A DNA stretch of 64,000 nt from Rhodoplanes sp. Z2-YC6860 (GTDB lineage Bacteria > Pseudomonadota > Alphaproteobacteria > Rhizobiales > Xanthobacteraceae): positions 7,214,029 through 7,278,028 of the forward strand of contig NZ_CP007440.1 of the NCBI RefSeq assembly GCF_001579845.1, in the 5' to 3' direction. Positions within the stretch are counted from its first letter, which is position 1, and the number at the start of each line of letters is the position of its first letter. Positions 8,741 through 17,151 of the stretch are shown piece after piece. The notes beneath the pieces were generated by a model. The model was not told the DNA's origin. It worked only from the letters and a program-made list of their open reading frames with translations, and made no database searches. The translations under genes were made by a program, and so were the position numbers.

Positions 8741-9679
8741 ATGGATTCCAGCGAACGCATTGAGCGGCGTATAGGACTACACAATTTGCGCGTTCTAAAG
8801 ACTGTCATTGAGGCGGGCAGCATGGGTAAGGCTGCGAGCCGCCTTGGAACATCTCAGCCCGCGGTGTCGAGGGCGATCGCAGAGCTGGAAGAAGCGTTTG
8901 GCGTTCGTTTTCTCGATCGCAAAAGCAACGGCATTCAAGCCACGGCGTATGGTGAAGCCCTCTTCAAACGCGGTACTGCGATTTTTGATGAACTCCGTCA
9001 AAGCGTGAGAGACATTCAGGCCTTATTAGATCCAACCGTGGGAGATTTGACGATTGGAGCCTCCATTGCGATCGCAGAAGGCTTTGTATGCGGCGTTATT
9101 ACTAGTCTGCTTCGCCGTTACCCGCGCTTGAGATTTCAGGTGCACGCGACAGATACCGCCACCACCTATCAAGATCTGCTCTCAAGAAAAGTCGATCTCG
9201 TCATCGCACACTTGGTGAGGCCTCCAAGTGAGGAATCGATGAATGTCGAGTTATTACTCCAAGATCCCCACGTTGTGGTTACGGGACTCAAAAATCCGCT
9301 GGCGCGGCGGCGGCAGATGACATTGGCCCAAGTGTGGGACGAATCCTGGGTATTGCCGCTGTCCGATCAGCCTTACGGAAGCGTGGTGACCGAGGCTTTT
9401 GTTGCCCAGGGTTTGACGGTGCCTCCAGTCGTAGTCGAGTCGACCTTGCCGTTGCGAACGTCACTGCTCACGACCGGGAAGTATATCACTATGGTCCCGC
9501 GTATCGTGACCCAGTTTCCGCCGAAAAATGGACTGCTCAAGGTCTTGCCAATCGACCTGCCTGGAACTGCACGGCCGCTGGCCATTTTGACTCTCAGTGG
9601 TCGGACGCTCAGCCCGTTGGCCAATCTTTTTGCAGCCAATGCTCGCGCAGTCGTAAAGCTGCTGCGCTCCAAAAGATAG
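8741..9679 (+). CDS. LysR-family transcriptional regulator
   Basis: The start at ATG 8741 (MDSSERIERRIGLHNLRVLK) gives a normal-length LysR protein (312 aa). The winged HTH reads GSMGKAASRLGTSQPAVSRA, with DRKSNGIQATAYGEAL following. The effector domain contains GDLTIGASIAIAEGFVCGVI and VDLVIAHLVRPP. LysR proteins usually activate the divergent gene when an effector binds; here that is the Bug-family receptor gene at 7638-8624, so the effector may be the transported acid (inference). The perfect palindrome at 8712-8729 probably serves as its operator. Confidence 0.9.
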   Translation: MDSSERIERRIGLHNLRVLKTVIEAGSMGKAASRLGTSQPAVSRAIAELEEAFGVRFLDRKSNGIQATAYGEALFKRGTAIFDELRQSVRDIQALLDPTVGDLTIGASIAIAEGFVCGVITSLLRRYPRLRFQVHATDTATTYQDLLSRKVDLVIAHLVRPPSEESMNVELLLQDPHVVVTGLKNPLARRRQMTLAQVWDESWVLPLSDQPYGSVVTEAFVAQGLTVPPVVVESTLPLRTSLLTTGKYITMVPRIVTQFPPKNGLLKVLPIDLPGTARPLAILTLSGRTLSPLANLFAANARAVVKLLRSKR

Positions 9680-9760
9680 AAAGCGGAGGAGGACGTCTTA
9701 TTGTACGACGGAGTGGTCAACAGCGACGAGCCTTGCGGAACAGCACTCAAAGACCTTTGT

Positions 9761-10516
9761 TCAGGCGATGAAGCCGCCGCTGACGTCGATTATCGAACCA
9801 GTGATGTAGGCAGCGTCAGGTCCCGCCAAGAACACAATTGCCGCTGCCACCTCGTTGACCTCGGCGTATCGACGGATCGCCAACGATTCAAGCAGGGACG
9901 GCGGAAGCTTGTCCTTCGAACTTGCAGCCATATCGGTGTCCATCACTCCTGCCTGTACAACGTTGACGGTGATGTTGCGCCGGCCAAGGTCGCGCGCAGC
10001 GCCCCGGCTGTAACCGACAACGGCGGCCTTGGTCGCCGCATAATCCGTAGTTCCGGGAAAGGCCACCCGCGTGCCCAACCCCGAGCCTACAGAAATTATT
10101 CGGCCGCCTTCGGGCAGCACCTTTGAAGCAGCGCGGATGTTTGCGATCACGCCCATCGCGTTGATGGCCCACTGCCGGTCCATCGCCGCATTGTCGATTT
10201 CCGGATCGTCAATGGTCCGGCCCTGCCAAGCGACGGCAGCATTGTTGACCAGGATGTCGAGTTTTCCAAATGTCTCGACAACCCTTCGCATGAGAGGTCC
10301 CGCGGCGGTCAGGTCCCCTTGGTCGGCCTGGATCGCGGCGGCACGGACCCCTTTAGCCTCCAAGCCTGTCACTACGGCAGCCGCCTTTCCTTCCGAAGCG
10401 ACGTAGCTGATGGCGACATCAGCTCCCTGGTCAGCGAAGGCCGCTGCGGTCGCGGCACCGAGACCACGAGATCCACCGGTAATCAGTACTACTTTGCCAG
10501 AAAGCTTCATGCTCAT
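9761..10516 (-). CDS. Short-chain dehydrogenase/reductase (SDR, 3-oxoacyl-ACP reductase-like)
   Basis: The 251-aa protein has the classical SDR layout: nucleotide motif TGGSRGLG (residues about 13-20), NNAAV (about 91-95), catalytic Ser in SVGSGLGTRV, and YAATK (catalytic Tyr and Lys, about 160-164). The end GSIIDVSGGFIA is typical of FabG-like enzymes. An NADP-dependent reduction of a small carbonyl compound is likely. It is the last gene of the minus-strand cluster that starts at 16782, with about 110 bp separating it from the small membrane protein gene upstream. Confidence 0.9.
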   Translation of the reverse strand: MSMKLSGKVVLITGGSRGLGAATAAAFADQGADVAISYVASEGKAAAVVTGLEAKGVRAAAIQADQGDLTAAGPLMRRVVETFGKLDILVNNAAVAWQGRTIDDPEIDNAAMDRQWAINAMGVIANIRAASKVLPEGGRIISVGSGLGTRVAFPGTTDYAATKAAVVGYSRGAARDLGRRNITVNVVQAGVMDTDMAASSKDKLPPSLLESLAIRRYAEVNEVAAAIVFLAGPDAAYITGSIIDVSGGFIA

Positions 10517-10628
10517 GTTGCGTTCTCACATGCGGATATTTTTTGCTTCTATGTTAGACCGCGGCCGGCATAGCTTGGTTACGTCGACTGCTACCGAATG
10601 GTCTCGGCTCGCAACACCGTTGCGGGCA

Positions 10629-10886
10629 CTAAGTGAGCCCCGCCCCGCTGCCGTCGTTGTGTCCTGCATCGTCATCGTATCCGGCCCGGGAAGAATAGAA
10701 GACCAGTCCCATAAGGCCGCCGCCGACCACGACTGAAAAGAAGATGCCGCCGATCATCATCCTGAAAAACCAAGGAGGCATCTCTTCTGCCGGCCCCAGA
10801 GCCGTCCACGCGCTGTGCGCGAAATAAACTGTCGCGACTAGCAACACTAACAGCACAGCAATGACCGAAATTGCCCCGGCTTTCAT
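10629..10886 (-). CDS. Small membrane protein with two transmembrane segments
   Basis: 85 aa. Segment 1 is about residues 5-27 (AISVIAVLLVLLVATVYFAH) and segment 2 about 41-64 (RMMIGGIFFSVVVGGGLMGL), followed by an acidic, Gly/Asp-rich tail. There is no known domain. It follows the SoxD-like gene by about 48 bp on the same strand and is probably co-transcribed, perhaps as a membrane anchor for the cytochrome (inference). Confidence 0.65.
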   Translation of the reverse strand: MKAGAISVIAVLLVLLVATVYFAHSAWTALGPAEEMPPWFFRMMIGGIFFSVVVGGGLMGLVFYSSRAGYDDDAGHNDGSGAGLT

Positions 10887-10934
10887 TGGAGTTCATCACC
10901 CAAGGGTATCGTGAGCATGACTGATCGCTCCTCG

Positions 10935-11483
10935 CTATCTCGAACTCTTGATGTTTCGAAATTCGGGCTCGGGAATGAACCCGTCACGATTGGGCATTTT
11001 GATTTGCGGCAACGTCTCTTTGTCGAGCCTCTTGTTCTCGGGAAAGAGCCCATTCAAGTTCAAGATGTACGCCGCAACAGCATAGGTTTCGTCGATGGTC
11101 AGCGACCCCGGGTCTTGATAAGGCATCGCCCGGTGAATGTAGTCGAACAAGGTTGTCGCGTAAGGCCAGAAGCTTCCTACGGTCTTGAGAGGCTTCGCCG
11201 ATGTCAGCGTGCCTTGTCCTCCGACCAACCGGTCCTTGAGGCCATCCTTGCCCTCGGCTCCATGACAGCCTTGACAATTGTTCTCAAACACCGTCTTGCC
11301 CTGCAGCGCCGTTCCAGAGCCTTCCGGCAGGCCCTTACCGTCGGGGCGAACGTCGATGTCCCAAAGGCGGATCTCCTCAAGGGTGGCAGGACGCCCGAAA
11401 TCATAGGCAACCGCCGGAGAGACCAGGGAAATAGCGGCCATCGCACCCGCAAGGGCATATTTATGCAAGCACATTGCGAACAT
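10935..11483 (-). CDS. soxD: SoxD-like monohaem cytochrome c
   Basis: The start at ATG 11483 (MFAMCLHKYALAGAMAAISL) overlaps the soxC end by 23 bp; ATG 11474 is an alternative. After the signal peptide the protein reads ATLEEIRLWDIDVRPDGKGL, then the haem site CQGCH (residues 70-74), KTVGSFWPYATTLFDYIHRA, and MPNRDGF near the end. This follows the N-terminal domain of SoxD, the electron-accepting cytochrome of SoxCD. Classical SoxD is dihaem; this 182-aa version has one haem site. It would take electrons from the SoxC-like enzyme in the periplasm. Confidence 0.8.
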   Translation of the reverse strand: MFAMCLHKYALAGAMAAISLVSPAVAYDFGRPATLEEIRLWDIDVRPDGKGLPEGSGTALQGKTVFENNCQGCHGAEGKDGLKDRLVGGQGTLTSAKPLKTVGSFWPYATTLFDYIHRAMPYQDPGSLTIDETYAVAAYILNLNGLFPENKRLDKETLPQIKMPNRDGFIPEPEFRNIKSSR

Positions 11484-12711
11484 TCCCTTCTGAATCGATG
11501 CTCCAGGTTTGCTGGGCGTTGTAGTGAAACAGCGCGTTTGTCCCGACCTGCTCGACAAGTTGGGCCCGACTTGGTTGGACGTTGCCCTTGTCGTCGGTCG
11601 AACGGCTCACGATTTTTGTGGGCGTGCCATCCCACTGCCAATCCATCTGGAAGCGAGCCTGCGCTTTTGGAAGCGACGGCAAATTCAGCCGCGCTTCACG
11701 CCAGCTCGCGCCTGCATCCGTGCTGACTTCAACCCTCTCGATCTTGCCGTGGCCGCTCCAGGCGAGGCCCGTTATGCGGTTGTAGCCGCGCTGGATAGCC
11801 ATCATGCCGGACGGCGATGTGATGACTGAGTTGGTGTCCATCCGCAGCTGAAACTGCCTGGCCTTGCCGTTCGCCAAAAGTTGCGTGTATCGCGCCGTTT
11901 CCCAGCGCGTCATCCACGGCTGATCCCCGAACTTCAAGCGGCGAAGCCACTTGATGTTGACGTTGCCTTCGCACCCGGGGACGATGAGCCGAAGCGGGAA
12001 GCCGTGGGCGGGCCTCAAGGGCTCGCCGTTTTGCCCGTAGGCCACAAAGGATTCGCTTACGATTTCGTCGGTGAGCGGAATACTTCGGTCGACGCCCGCT
12101 GCGTCGCCGCCTTCCGCCAGCATCCATGTGGACTCACGATGCTTGCCGACGAGGTCGATAAGAAATCGCAACGGCACCCCGGTCCATTCACTTGTGCTTA
12201 CGAGGCCGTGTGTGTTCTGAACGGTCAAGTTCGGATCGGCGCTCTTCCAATTCTCCCATCCGTTTCCGGTGCACTCTATGAAAGTGACCCTCGATACGGC
12301 AGGCATCGCCATGAGATCAGCCAGCGTGAATACCAGCGGGTTTCGAACCATGCCGTGCATGAGCAACCGATGCTTGGCGGGATCCAGTTCTGGCACGCCT
12401 GAATGGCTCCGCTCGTAGTGCAGATCCGAGGGCGTGACGGTGCCTACAAGCTTATCGAGCGGCGTCTTCGAATTGATCGCATCCGCCGGATCGACGTGCC
12501 GCACGCCAGGACCTGCTTCTGGAATCCGGCTTATGTGGACGAACTTCGATCGTTCACTGCGTCCGCTCAAGGGCAGGCCCAATTCACGCGGTGGCACGTC
12601 GGCAAGCGTATCGGCCGAGGCGCTCCCTGCAACAGCGGCTCCTGCAACCCCTGCTGACGCGGCCAGAAAGGTGCGGCGGCTAAGGACCTCGTGTTCGGAC
12701 TGCATCGACAT
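11461..12711 (-). CDS. soxC: SoxC-like sulfite/sulfane dehydrogenase, molybdenum subunit
   Basis: The start at ATG 12711 has AGGAG 8 nt upstream and yields 416 aa. The Tat motif SRRTFLAASAG occupies residues 11-21. The Mo-cofactor Cys lies in FIECTGNGW (Cys about 147), with HGMVRNPLVFTLADL before it and PVRLIVPGCEGNVNIKWL-like sequence after it. The C-terminal dimerisation domain is at about 300-416. This is the sulfite-oxidase fold of SoxC. In SoxCD it oxidises protein-bound sulfane sulfur; without soxXYZAB here it may act on sulfite or another substrate. It is translationally coupled to the cytochrome gene. Confidence 0.88.
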   Translation of the reverse strand: MSMQSEHEVLSRRTFLAASAGVAGAAVAGSASADTLADVPPRELGLPLSGRSERSKFVHISRIPEAGPGVRHVDPADAINSKTPLDKLVGTVTPSDLHYERSHSGVPELDPAKHRLLMHGMVRNPLVFTLADLMAMPAVSRVTFIECTGNGWENWKSADPNLTVQNTHGLVSTSEWTGVPLRFLIDLVGKHRESTWMLAEGGDAAGVDRSIPLTDEIVSESFVAYGQNGEPLRPAHGFPLRLIVPGCEGNVNIKWLRRLKFGDQPWMTRWETARYTQLLANGKARQFQLRMDTNSVITSPSGMMAIQRGYNRITGLAWSGHGKIERVEVSTDAGASWREARLNLPSLPKAQARFQMDWQWDGTPTKIVSRSTDDKGNVQPSRAQLVEQVGTNALFHYNAQQTWSIDSEGNVRNVLA

Positions 12712-12817
12712 CGCATGTTCTCCTAAGTCATCCAGTACGCTGAACGTTTTCTCGTGAATCCGGCTGCGTGTGTGCACGCCATGCCTCAAGGCGCGGGGTG
12801 CGCTTTGGGTGACACGT

Positions 12818-13195
12818 TCATGTCAACGCTACGTAAGCTGTAAAACTCGCAACAAGCAGCACCAGTATTGCCGAGAAGATCAGTTCCGCCCGGACGTTGC
12901 TGGCCGGATAGGAGGCAGCGTCATCGAGCATCCGCGTAGTCCGCACGAAGCGAACAGTCTGTATCGCGATGATCGCAAGCCCAAAGAATATGATCGCCAG
13001 CCCGTTGTAGCGGCTGAGCAAGCCCGAAAACGGAACCGCACGCGACGCGGTCACCGCACCGGAGAAGGCGCCGGCCGGCGCAAGAAGATCGAACCTCTCT
13101 ATGACCAATCCAAAGCCAATCACGGTTACGCCCGTACGTACCCAGGAAAGAAAGGTCCGTTCGTTTGCTGCGTGTTCATTGAAGCTTCGAATCAT
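12818..13195 (-). CDS. DUF202 (YidH-like) membrane protein
   Basis: The start at ATG 13195 is preceded by GAGGATCGCC. The 125-aa product has the DUF202 signature NEHAANERTFLSWVRTGVTV at the N-terminus and three hydrophobic segments (about 20-40, 58-78 and 98-120). DUF202 proteins are small inner-membrane proteins of unknown role. It lies in the minus-strand redox cluster, 28 bp after the DUF302 gene. Confidence 0.8.
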   Translation of the reverse strand: MIRSFNEHAANERTFLSWVRTGVTVIGFGLVIERFDLLAPAGAFSGAVTASRAVPFSGLLSRYNGLAIIFFGLAIIAIQTVRFVRTTRMLDDAASYPASNVRAELIFSAILVLLVASFTAYVALT

Positions 13196-13223
13196 GGCGA
13201 TCCTCGCTGCGAGACGTGTTCGG

Positions 13224-13691
13224 CTATTCGGCTGCTTCGTTCGCGACAGCGTCGATCGCGCCACTCATGGCGAGGGTGACGGGTTCGACCGATGCGCCAA
13301 GCGCGTGGCGCTGCGCCAGCCAATTCGGATCGTTGTACGAAATCCAGACTCGCCCGCTGCTGTCCTCATACACGAGGGCTTTCAATGGCAAGTCGATGCC
13401 TATCGCCTGGTTGGCTTGCATCAACGGCGTACCGGCCTTGGCACTTCCGAAAATCAACAGCTCGGTAGGGCGCAAAGCAAGGCCTACGGCGGCAGCTCCC
13501 GCCGCGTGATCGATGCGGGCAAATACAGTCATGCCCTTCGCCTTGATCGCGGCCTCTAGGCGATCAGCCGTTTCCTTCGATCCGTGGTGACTCGATATGA
13601 TCTTCAGACCGTCTGCGGCCACAGCTAAGCCTCCTGACATTAATGTCCCAACTACAACTGCGATAAACATGGATGGCGATGCAAGGCGCAT
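13224..13691 (-). CDS. Secreted DUF302 protein
   Basis: 155 aa from ATG 13691 (MRLASPSMFIAVVVGTLMSG), a Sec signal peptide with a cut after AVAA. The rest matches the DUF302 pattern: SKETADRLEAAIKAKGMTVF, ARIDHAAGA, LLIFGSAKAGTPLMQ, and IGIDLPLKALVYED. DUF302 proteins are small alpha/beta proteins often found with redox or sulfur genes. The open frame continues much further upstream, but that part is antisense-like to the P460 gene. It is probably part of the ten-gene cluster. Confidence 0.85.
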   Translation of the reverse strand: MRLASPSMFIAVVVGTLMSGGLAVAADGLKIISSHHGSKETADRLEAAIKAKGMTVFARIDHAAGAAAVGLALRPTELLIFGSAKAGTPLMQANQAIGIDLPLKALVYEDSSGRVWISYNDPNWLAQRHALGASVEPVTLAMSGAIDAVANEAAE

Positions 13692-13747
13692 ACGAGTTCG
13701 CTCCGGCGCCTTCCGCGCCACCTGCCTTAGATCCGACCTGTTCATTC

Positions 13748-14257
13748 CTAATAAGCAAATCGCGTGAAAACGTAGTCGTGATCTTTGACGTAAGCTTCGT
13801 GACACGCGAAGCACGTTTCGTGCTGCGCTCTGTCCACCGGCTTGCCGTCGATAAACCGCCCGAAACCCCAGCCGCCGGTCGAGGCATATCGTCTCGAATC
13901 CTTGACCATGATCTGGACGGTTGTCGCTTGGCCGGGAACGAAGGCGCCGCTGAACTCGTTGGACGGCACGCGCTTCCAGGCCAGCTTCGCGAACGTCGTC
14001 CCGTCGGGGAATGGGAGCGTCGTATCCCGGGACGTTTTGACGGCCATCCCGTTGCCGAGGATCACCCGTAGCTCGTTGAAGCTGCCCTCCTCGTGCGAAG
14101 GCGCGATCACTTCCCACTGGCGATACCCGTCAGGAATTCGGACTCCAAAAATGGGCGAGCTGTTGTCGCTTTCGGCAAGCCCGGCTCCAAAGGGCAACGC
14201 CGTATAAATGCCCGCTGTTGCCAAAAGCGCCGAAGCCAAAATGCCTGCGGTCTTCAT
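13748..14257 (-). CDS. Cytochrome P460-family protein
   Basis: 169 aa with a signal peptide (ending about residue 28, LAESDN). The fold segments are IPDGYRQWEVIAPSHEEGSF, ELRVILGNGMAVKT and FPDGTTFAKLAWKR, and the haem site is CFACH near the C-terminus (about 148-152). Family knowledge: P460 proteins are periplasmic c-type haem proteins with a Lys or Tyr cross-link that oxidise hydroxylamine or bind NO; cytochrome c'-beta is related. Whether this copy is enzymatic cannot be told. It lies between the metallo-hydrolase and DUF302 genes. Confidence 0.85.
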   Translation of the reverse strand: MKTAGILASALLATAGIYTALPFGAGLAESDNSSPIFGVRIPDGYRQWEVIAPSHEEGSFNELRVILGNGMAVKTSRDTTLPFPDGTTFAKLAWKRVPSNEFSGAFVPGQATTVQIMVKDSRRYASTGGWGFGRFIDGKPVDRAQHETCFACHEAYVKDHDYVFTRFAY

Positions 14258-14312
14258 GAATAGCTCTTTTGTCAGAGATAAAAGTTGCTCGCGTGCGGTT
14301 GCCGCGTTGCGA

Positions 14313-15287
14313 TTACACGCCCTGGTAAACCAGCCTTGTGAAGAACCCGGGATCGATAACGAAATTTCCGAACTTGGCGTCGAAGGCTGCCGTCGGTTTG
14401 GCCGCGACTGTCTCTTCTTGGGAGCGTCCCTGCTTCTTGAGTCTTGCGACGTTTTCCCGAACGCCTACCAGCATGTCGCGGAACTCCTTGAGCTCCGCCC
14501 GATTGCTGACAACGGGACTGCCGTGACCGGGGATAATGATGGTGTTGTTCGTCGATGCCGCGAGGTTGGCGTCGGACGCGGCAATCATGCCGTCGATGCT
14601 GCCGCCGGTCGAATAGTCGATGAATGGATAAATGCCGTTCCAGAAGGTGTCAGCCACATGCAGGACATCCGCTTCGCCAAACATCACGGAAATATCGCTG
14701 TCCGTGTGGGCGTTCCCGTAGTATTTCAGCTCAATGGACGCGCCATTGAGCTTCAGGCTCTTCGCAGTTGAGAAAACGTCGGTGGGAATTCCAGCTGCGG
14801 GCGCGGGAAGAAAATTGTAGTCCCAGTCCTCGACGCGCTGAATCTCGGATAGATGCTTGCGCGTGTTCTCGTGCGCAATAATCTTGGCGCCACTGGCATT
14901 CAGCCAGGCATTGCCATCCGTGTGGTCAAAGTGCCAATGCGTATTGATCAGGTGTGTGATCGGCTCCGCGCCGACACCGGCGAGTGCCTTGGTCAGCTGC
15001 GACCGTGATGCGCCGATACCAGCGTCGATCATCACTTTGCCGTCCGGGCCGGTCAGCACCGCGATGTTGCCGCCAGAGCCTTCCAGCACAATGATATTGC
15101 CGCGCAACTTGTGGGCAGTGATGGGTGATTTCGCGGCATCGTCCTTCATGAGGCTGACAATACCGCGCGCTTCTGCGAACGCCTGCCTCGGTGTCAGCCA
15201 TCCGTTGCTCGCGGCAAGAGCTGCACCGCCCACGCAGCAGAGGCAGAAGCCCCTTCGCGAAAGAAGCCTTCCTTCTGGATTTTTCAT
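14313..15287 (-). CDS. Tat-exported MBL-fold metallo-hydrolase
   Basis: ATG 15287 gives a 324-aa protein with the twin-arginine motif SRRGFCLCCVGGAAL. The zinc motif is INTHWHFDHTDGNAW, followed by IIAHENTRKHL, YYGNAHTDSDISVMF and IIPGHGSPV, the full set of metallo-beta-lactamase-fold ligands. This subgroup resembles SoxH-like and quinoprotein-relay-associated hydrolases. Export by Tat places it in the periplasm with the cytochromes of the same cluster. The upstream frame to 15398 lacks protein character. Confidence 0.88.
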   Translation of the reverse strand: MKNPEGRLLSRRGFCLCCVGGAALAASNGWLTPRQAFAEARGIVSLMKDDAAKSPITAHKLRGNIIVLEGSGGNIAVLTGPDGKVMIDAGIGASRSQLTKALAGVGAEPITHLINTHWHFDHTDGNAWLNASGAKIIAHENTRKHLSEIQRVEDWDYNFLPAPAAGIPTDVFSTAKSLKLNGASIELKYYGNAHTDSDISVMFGEADVLHVADTFWNGIYPFIDYSTGGSIDGMIAASDANLAASTNNTIIIPGHGSPVVSNRAELKEFRDMLVGVRENVARLKKQGRSQEETVAAKPTAAFDAKFGNFVIDPGFFTRLVYQGV

Positions 15288-15315
15288 CGTGTTCTCGCTT
15301 TCTTGCCAATGACGC

Positions 15316-15729
15316 TCAAGCCGCCGGCGTTTTCTCGGGTACGACAAATCTGACCGTTTCGCGCGCGATGACTCGGTGCGCCGGATCTGCCAATTCAAAG
15401 AGCACCTGATGCGGACCGGGGCTCAGCCCGACAACGACCACCGTTTCTCCGCTGGCGTCGATGAAGTGCCAGGGCGCGTCATCCACCGTGATGTGGAGGT
15501 GGCCGACGCGCGGCGACACGCTAAGGGCGCCCTTGCCGAACACCGGTATTACGCGGAGGTTCTCCGTCCGATATTGGATAAAGACAGCCCCCCGGGCCAA
15601 AGGGTCCGGCAGCGGCTGATCGACAATCAACCTCGGCGGTGGTTCGTTTTCGATCGCCACCAAGGGCGACGGCCCGCGAACGCCTCTCGCACTTAAGCTC
15701 ACGTTATCCCCGACCAGGACGGCATCCAT
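15316..15729 (-). CDS. DUF6130-type small protein
   Basis: 137 aa from ATG 15729, preceded by GAGGAA at 5 nt. The core LHITVDDAPWHFIDASGETV, followed by VVVGLSPGPHQVLFELADP, resembles DUF6130 and other small beta-sandwich proteins that accompany copper or redox genes. No signal peptide is visible from this start. It is placed between the alpha/beta hydrolase and the metallo-hydrolase in the same operon. Confidence 0.65.
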   Translation of the reverse strand: MDAVLVGDNVSLSARGVRGPSPLVAIENEPPPRLIVDQPLPDPLARGAVFIQYRTENLRVIPVFGKGALSVSPRVGHLHITVDDAPWHFIDASGETVVVVGLSPGPHQVLFELADPAHRVIARETVRFVVPEKTPAA

Positions 15730-15798
15730 GACGTTCCTCAAACGTTGAAGTGTTCGCGGGTGGACCGCAGCCTGGCGATCAACCTTGACCGCCGAAGC

Positions 15799-16782
15799 TC
15801 AGCTTCGAATGAAGGCCAGCAGGTCGGCGTTGATCGTTTCCGCCTCGGTGGTTGGCATGCCGTGCGGGAAGCCTTGGTATGTCTTCAACGTGCCATGCTT
15901 CAGAAGCTTGGCCGACATCGGGCCCGAAGCGACGTAGGGGACGATCTGATCGTCCTCGCTGTGCATCACCAGGACCGGCACATTGATCTTCTTCAGATCC
16001 TCGGTGAAATCGGTCTGTGAGAAGGCGACGATGCCATCGTAGTGCGCCTTGGCGCCGCCCATCATGCCCTGCCGCCACCAGTTCTGGATGGTTGCCTCAG
16101 AAGGCTTGCCCGTCTTGTTGTAGTTGTAGAAGGGCCCAGCCGCGACATCGCGATAGAACGCCGAACGGTTCGCAGCGAGCGCGGCCTGAAGATCGTCGAA
16201 GACCTTTTTGGGCTGGCCTTTCGGGTTGGCCGTGGTCTGCACCATCAGTGGCGGCACCGCACTGATGATCGCCGCCTTCGCCACCCGGCTTTCGCCATGC
16301 CGGGCGATGTAATGCACCACTTCGCCGCCGCCAGTGGAGTGCCCGACGTGAATCACGTTCTTCAGATCGAGATGGGCGATCACGGCCGCCAGATCGTCGG
16401 CGTAGTGGTCCATGTCGTGACCGTCGGCCACCTGCGTGGATCGGCCGTGCCCCCGACGATCGTGCGCGATGACCCGATAACCGTGGTGCAGGAAAAACAG
16501 GAGCTGAGCGTCCCAATCGTCAGACGACAGCGGCCAGCCATGGCTGAACACGATGGGTTGGCCCTTGCCCCAGTCCTTATAGAAAATCTCAACGCCATCT
16601 TTGGTGGTGACGAAATTCATGCTCGGAACTCCTCTGTCGTTTATTTGGCTTTCAGCGTTGGCTTCTGCCGCTAACGCTCTCGGTGCGAATGCAAACGCAG
16701 CACCAGCTGTCACCCCTGCAATCAACATGTCGCGGCGGGATGCGACCCTGCAACTGTCGCCGCTAATTCCTGCACGGATCAT
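15799..16782 (-). CDS. Tat-exported alpha/beta hydrolase (non-haem chloroperoxidase-like)
   Basis: The start at ATG 16782 follows GGAGG at 7 nt. The Tat-like leader is VASRRDMLIAGVTAGAAFAF. The hydrolase core has VFSHGWPLSSDDWD, VIAHDRRGHGRS, the nucleophile elbow VGHSTGGGEVVHYI (Ser), Asp in HSEDDQIVP and His in FPHGMPTTEAE. This is the pattern of cofactor-free chloroperoxidases/arylesterases, which hydrolyse esters or perhydrolyse acids. It is the first gene of the minus-strand redox cluster. Confidence 0.88.
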   Translation of the reverse strand: MIRAGISGDSCRVASRRDMLIAGVTAGAAFAFAPRALAAEANAESQINDRGVPSMNFVTTKDGVEIFYKDWGKGQPIVFSHGWPLSSDDWDAQLLFFLHHGYRVIAHDRRGHGRSTQVADGHDMDHYADDLAAVIAHLDLKNVIHVGHSTGGGEVVHYIARHGESRVAKAAIISAVPPLMVQTTANPKGQPKKVFDDLQAALAANRSAFYRDVAAGPFYNYNKTGKPSEATIQNWWRQGMMGGAKAHYDGIVAFSQTDFTEDLKKINVPVLVMHSEDDQIVPYVASGPMSAKLLKHGTLKTYQGFPHGMPTTEAETINADLLAFIRS

Positions 16783-17151
16783 GCGATAGCCTCCAAATTG
16801 TCGCTGGTCAGATGCTGGGTATAAAGCGATGAGCGCCGCCCTTGGCTTCAGCGAAGCCGTCACGATTAATGAGTATGGCCAGCGACCGCGCGCAGCCATC
16901 CAATTGAAGTCTGGGTTCGCCCATACGTTGGTGTTAGCGCGTGATCAACAAATCACTTCCCGATTTTGACTTAAGTCAGAAAAAGAGACCACGACGCATA
17001 AAATTGTTTCGTGCTCCGGCGAATCGGGAACGGAGCACCATCTGGTTGCGCAGGGGACTCTTCGCAGGAGTTGCGTCAAGGCTTCGCTGAGCGTTGCGAT
17101 CACGATCGCCTACGACCACTTTTCGTTGTGGCAAGGCCTCGACCTAATTGG
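16783..17151. other. Intergenic region with probable cluster promoter
   Basis: There is no gene I can support. The AT-richer part at 16925-17010 (for example TTGACTTAAGTCAGAAAAAG; TGACTTAAGTCA is a perfect 12-bp palindrome at 16967-16978) is the likely promoter and operator zone for the minus-strand cluster beginning at 16782. Confidence 0.4.

Noticed and set aside
13692-14117. Long N-terminal extension of the DUF302 protein
   Set aside because: The frame is open but antisense-like in composition and overlaps the P460 gene; a signal peptide and ribosome site mark the start at 13691.
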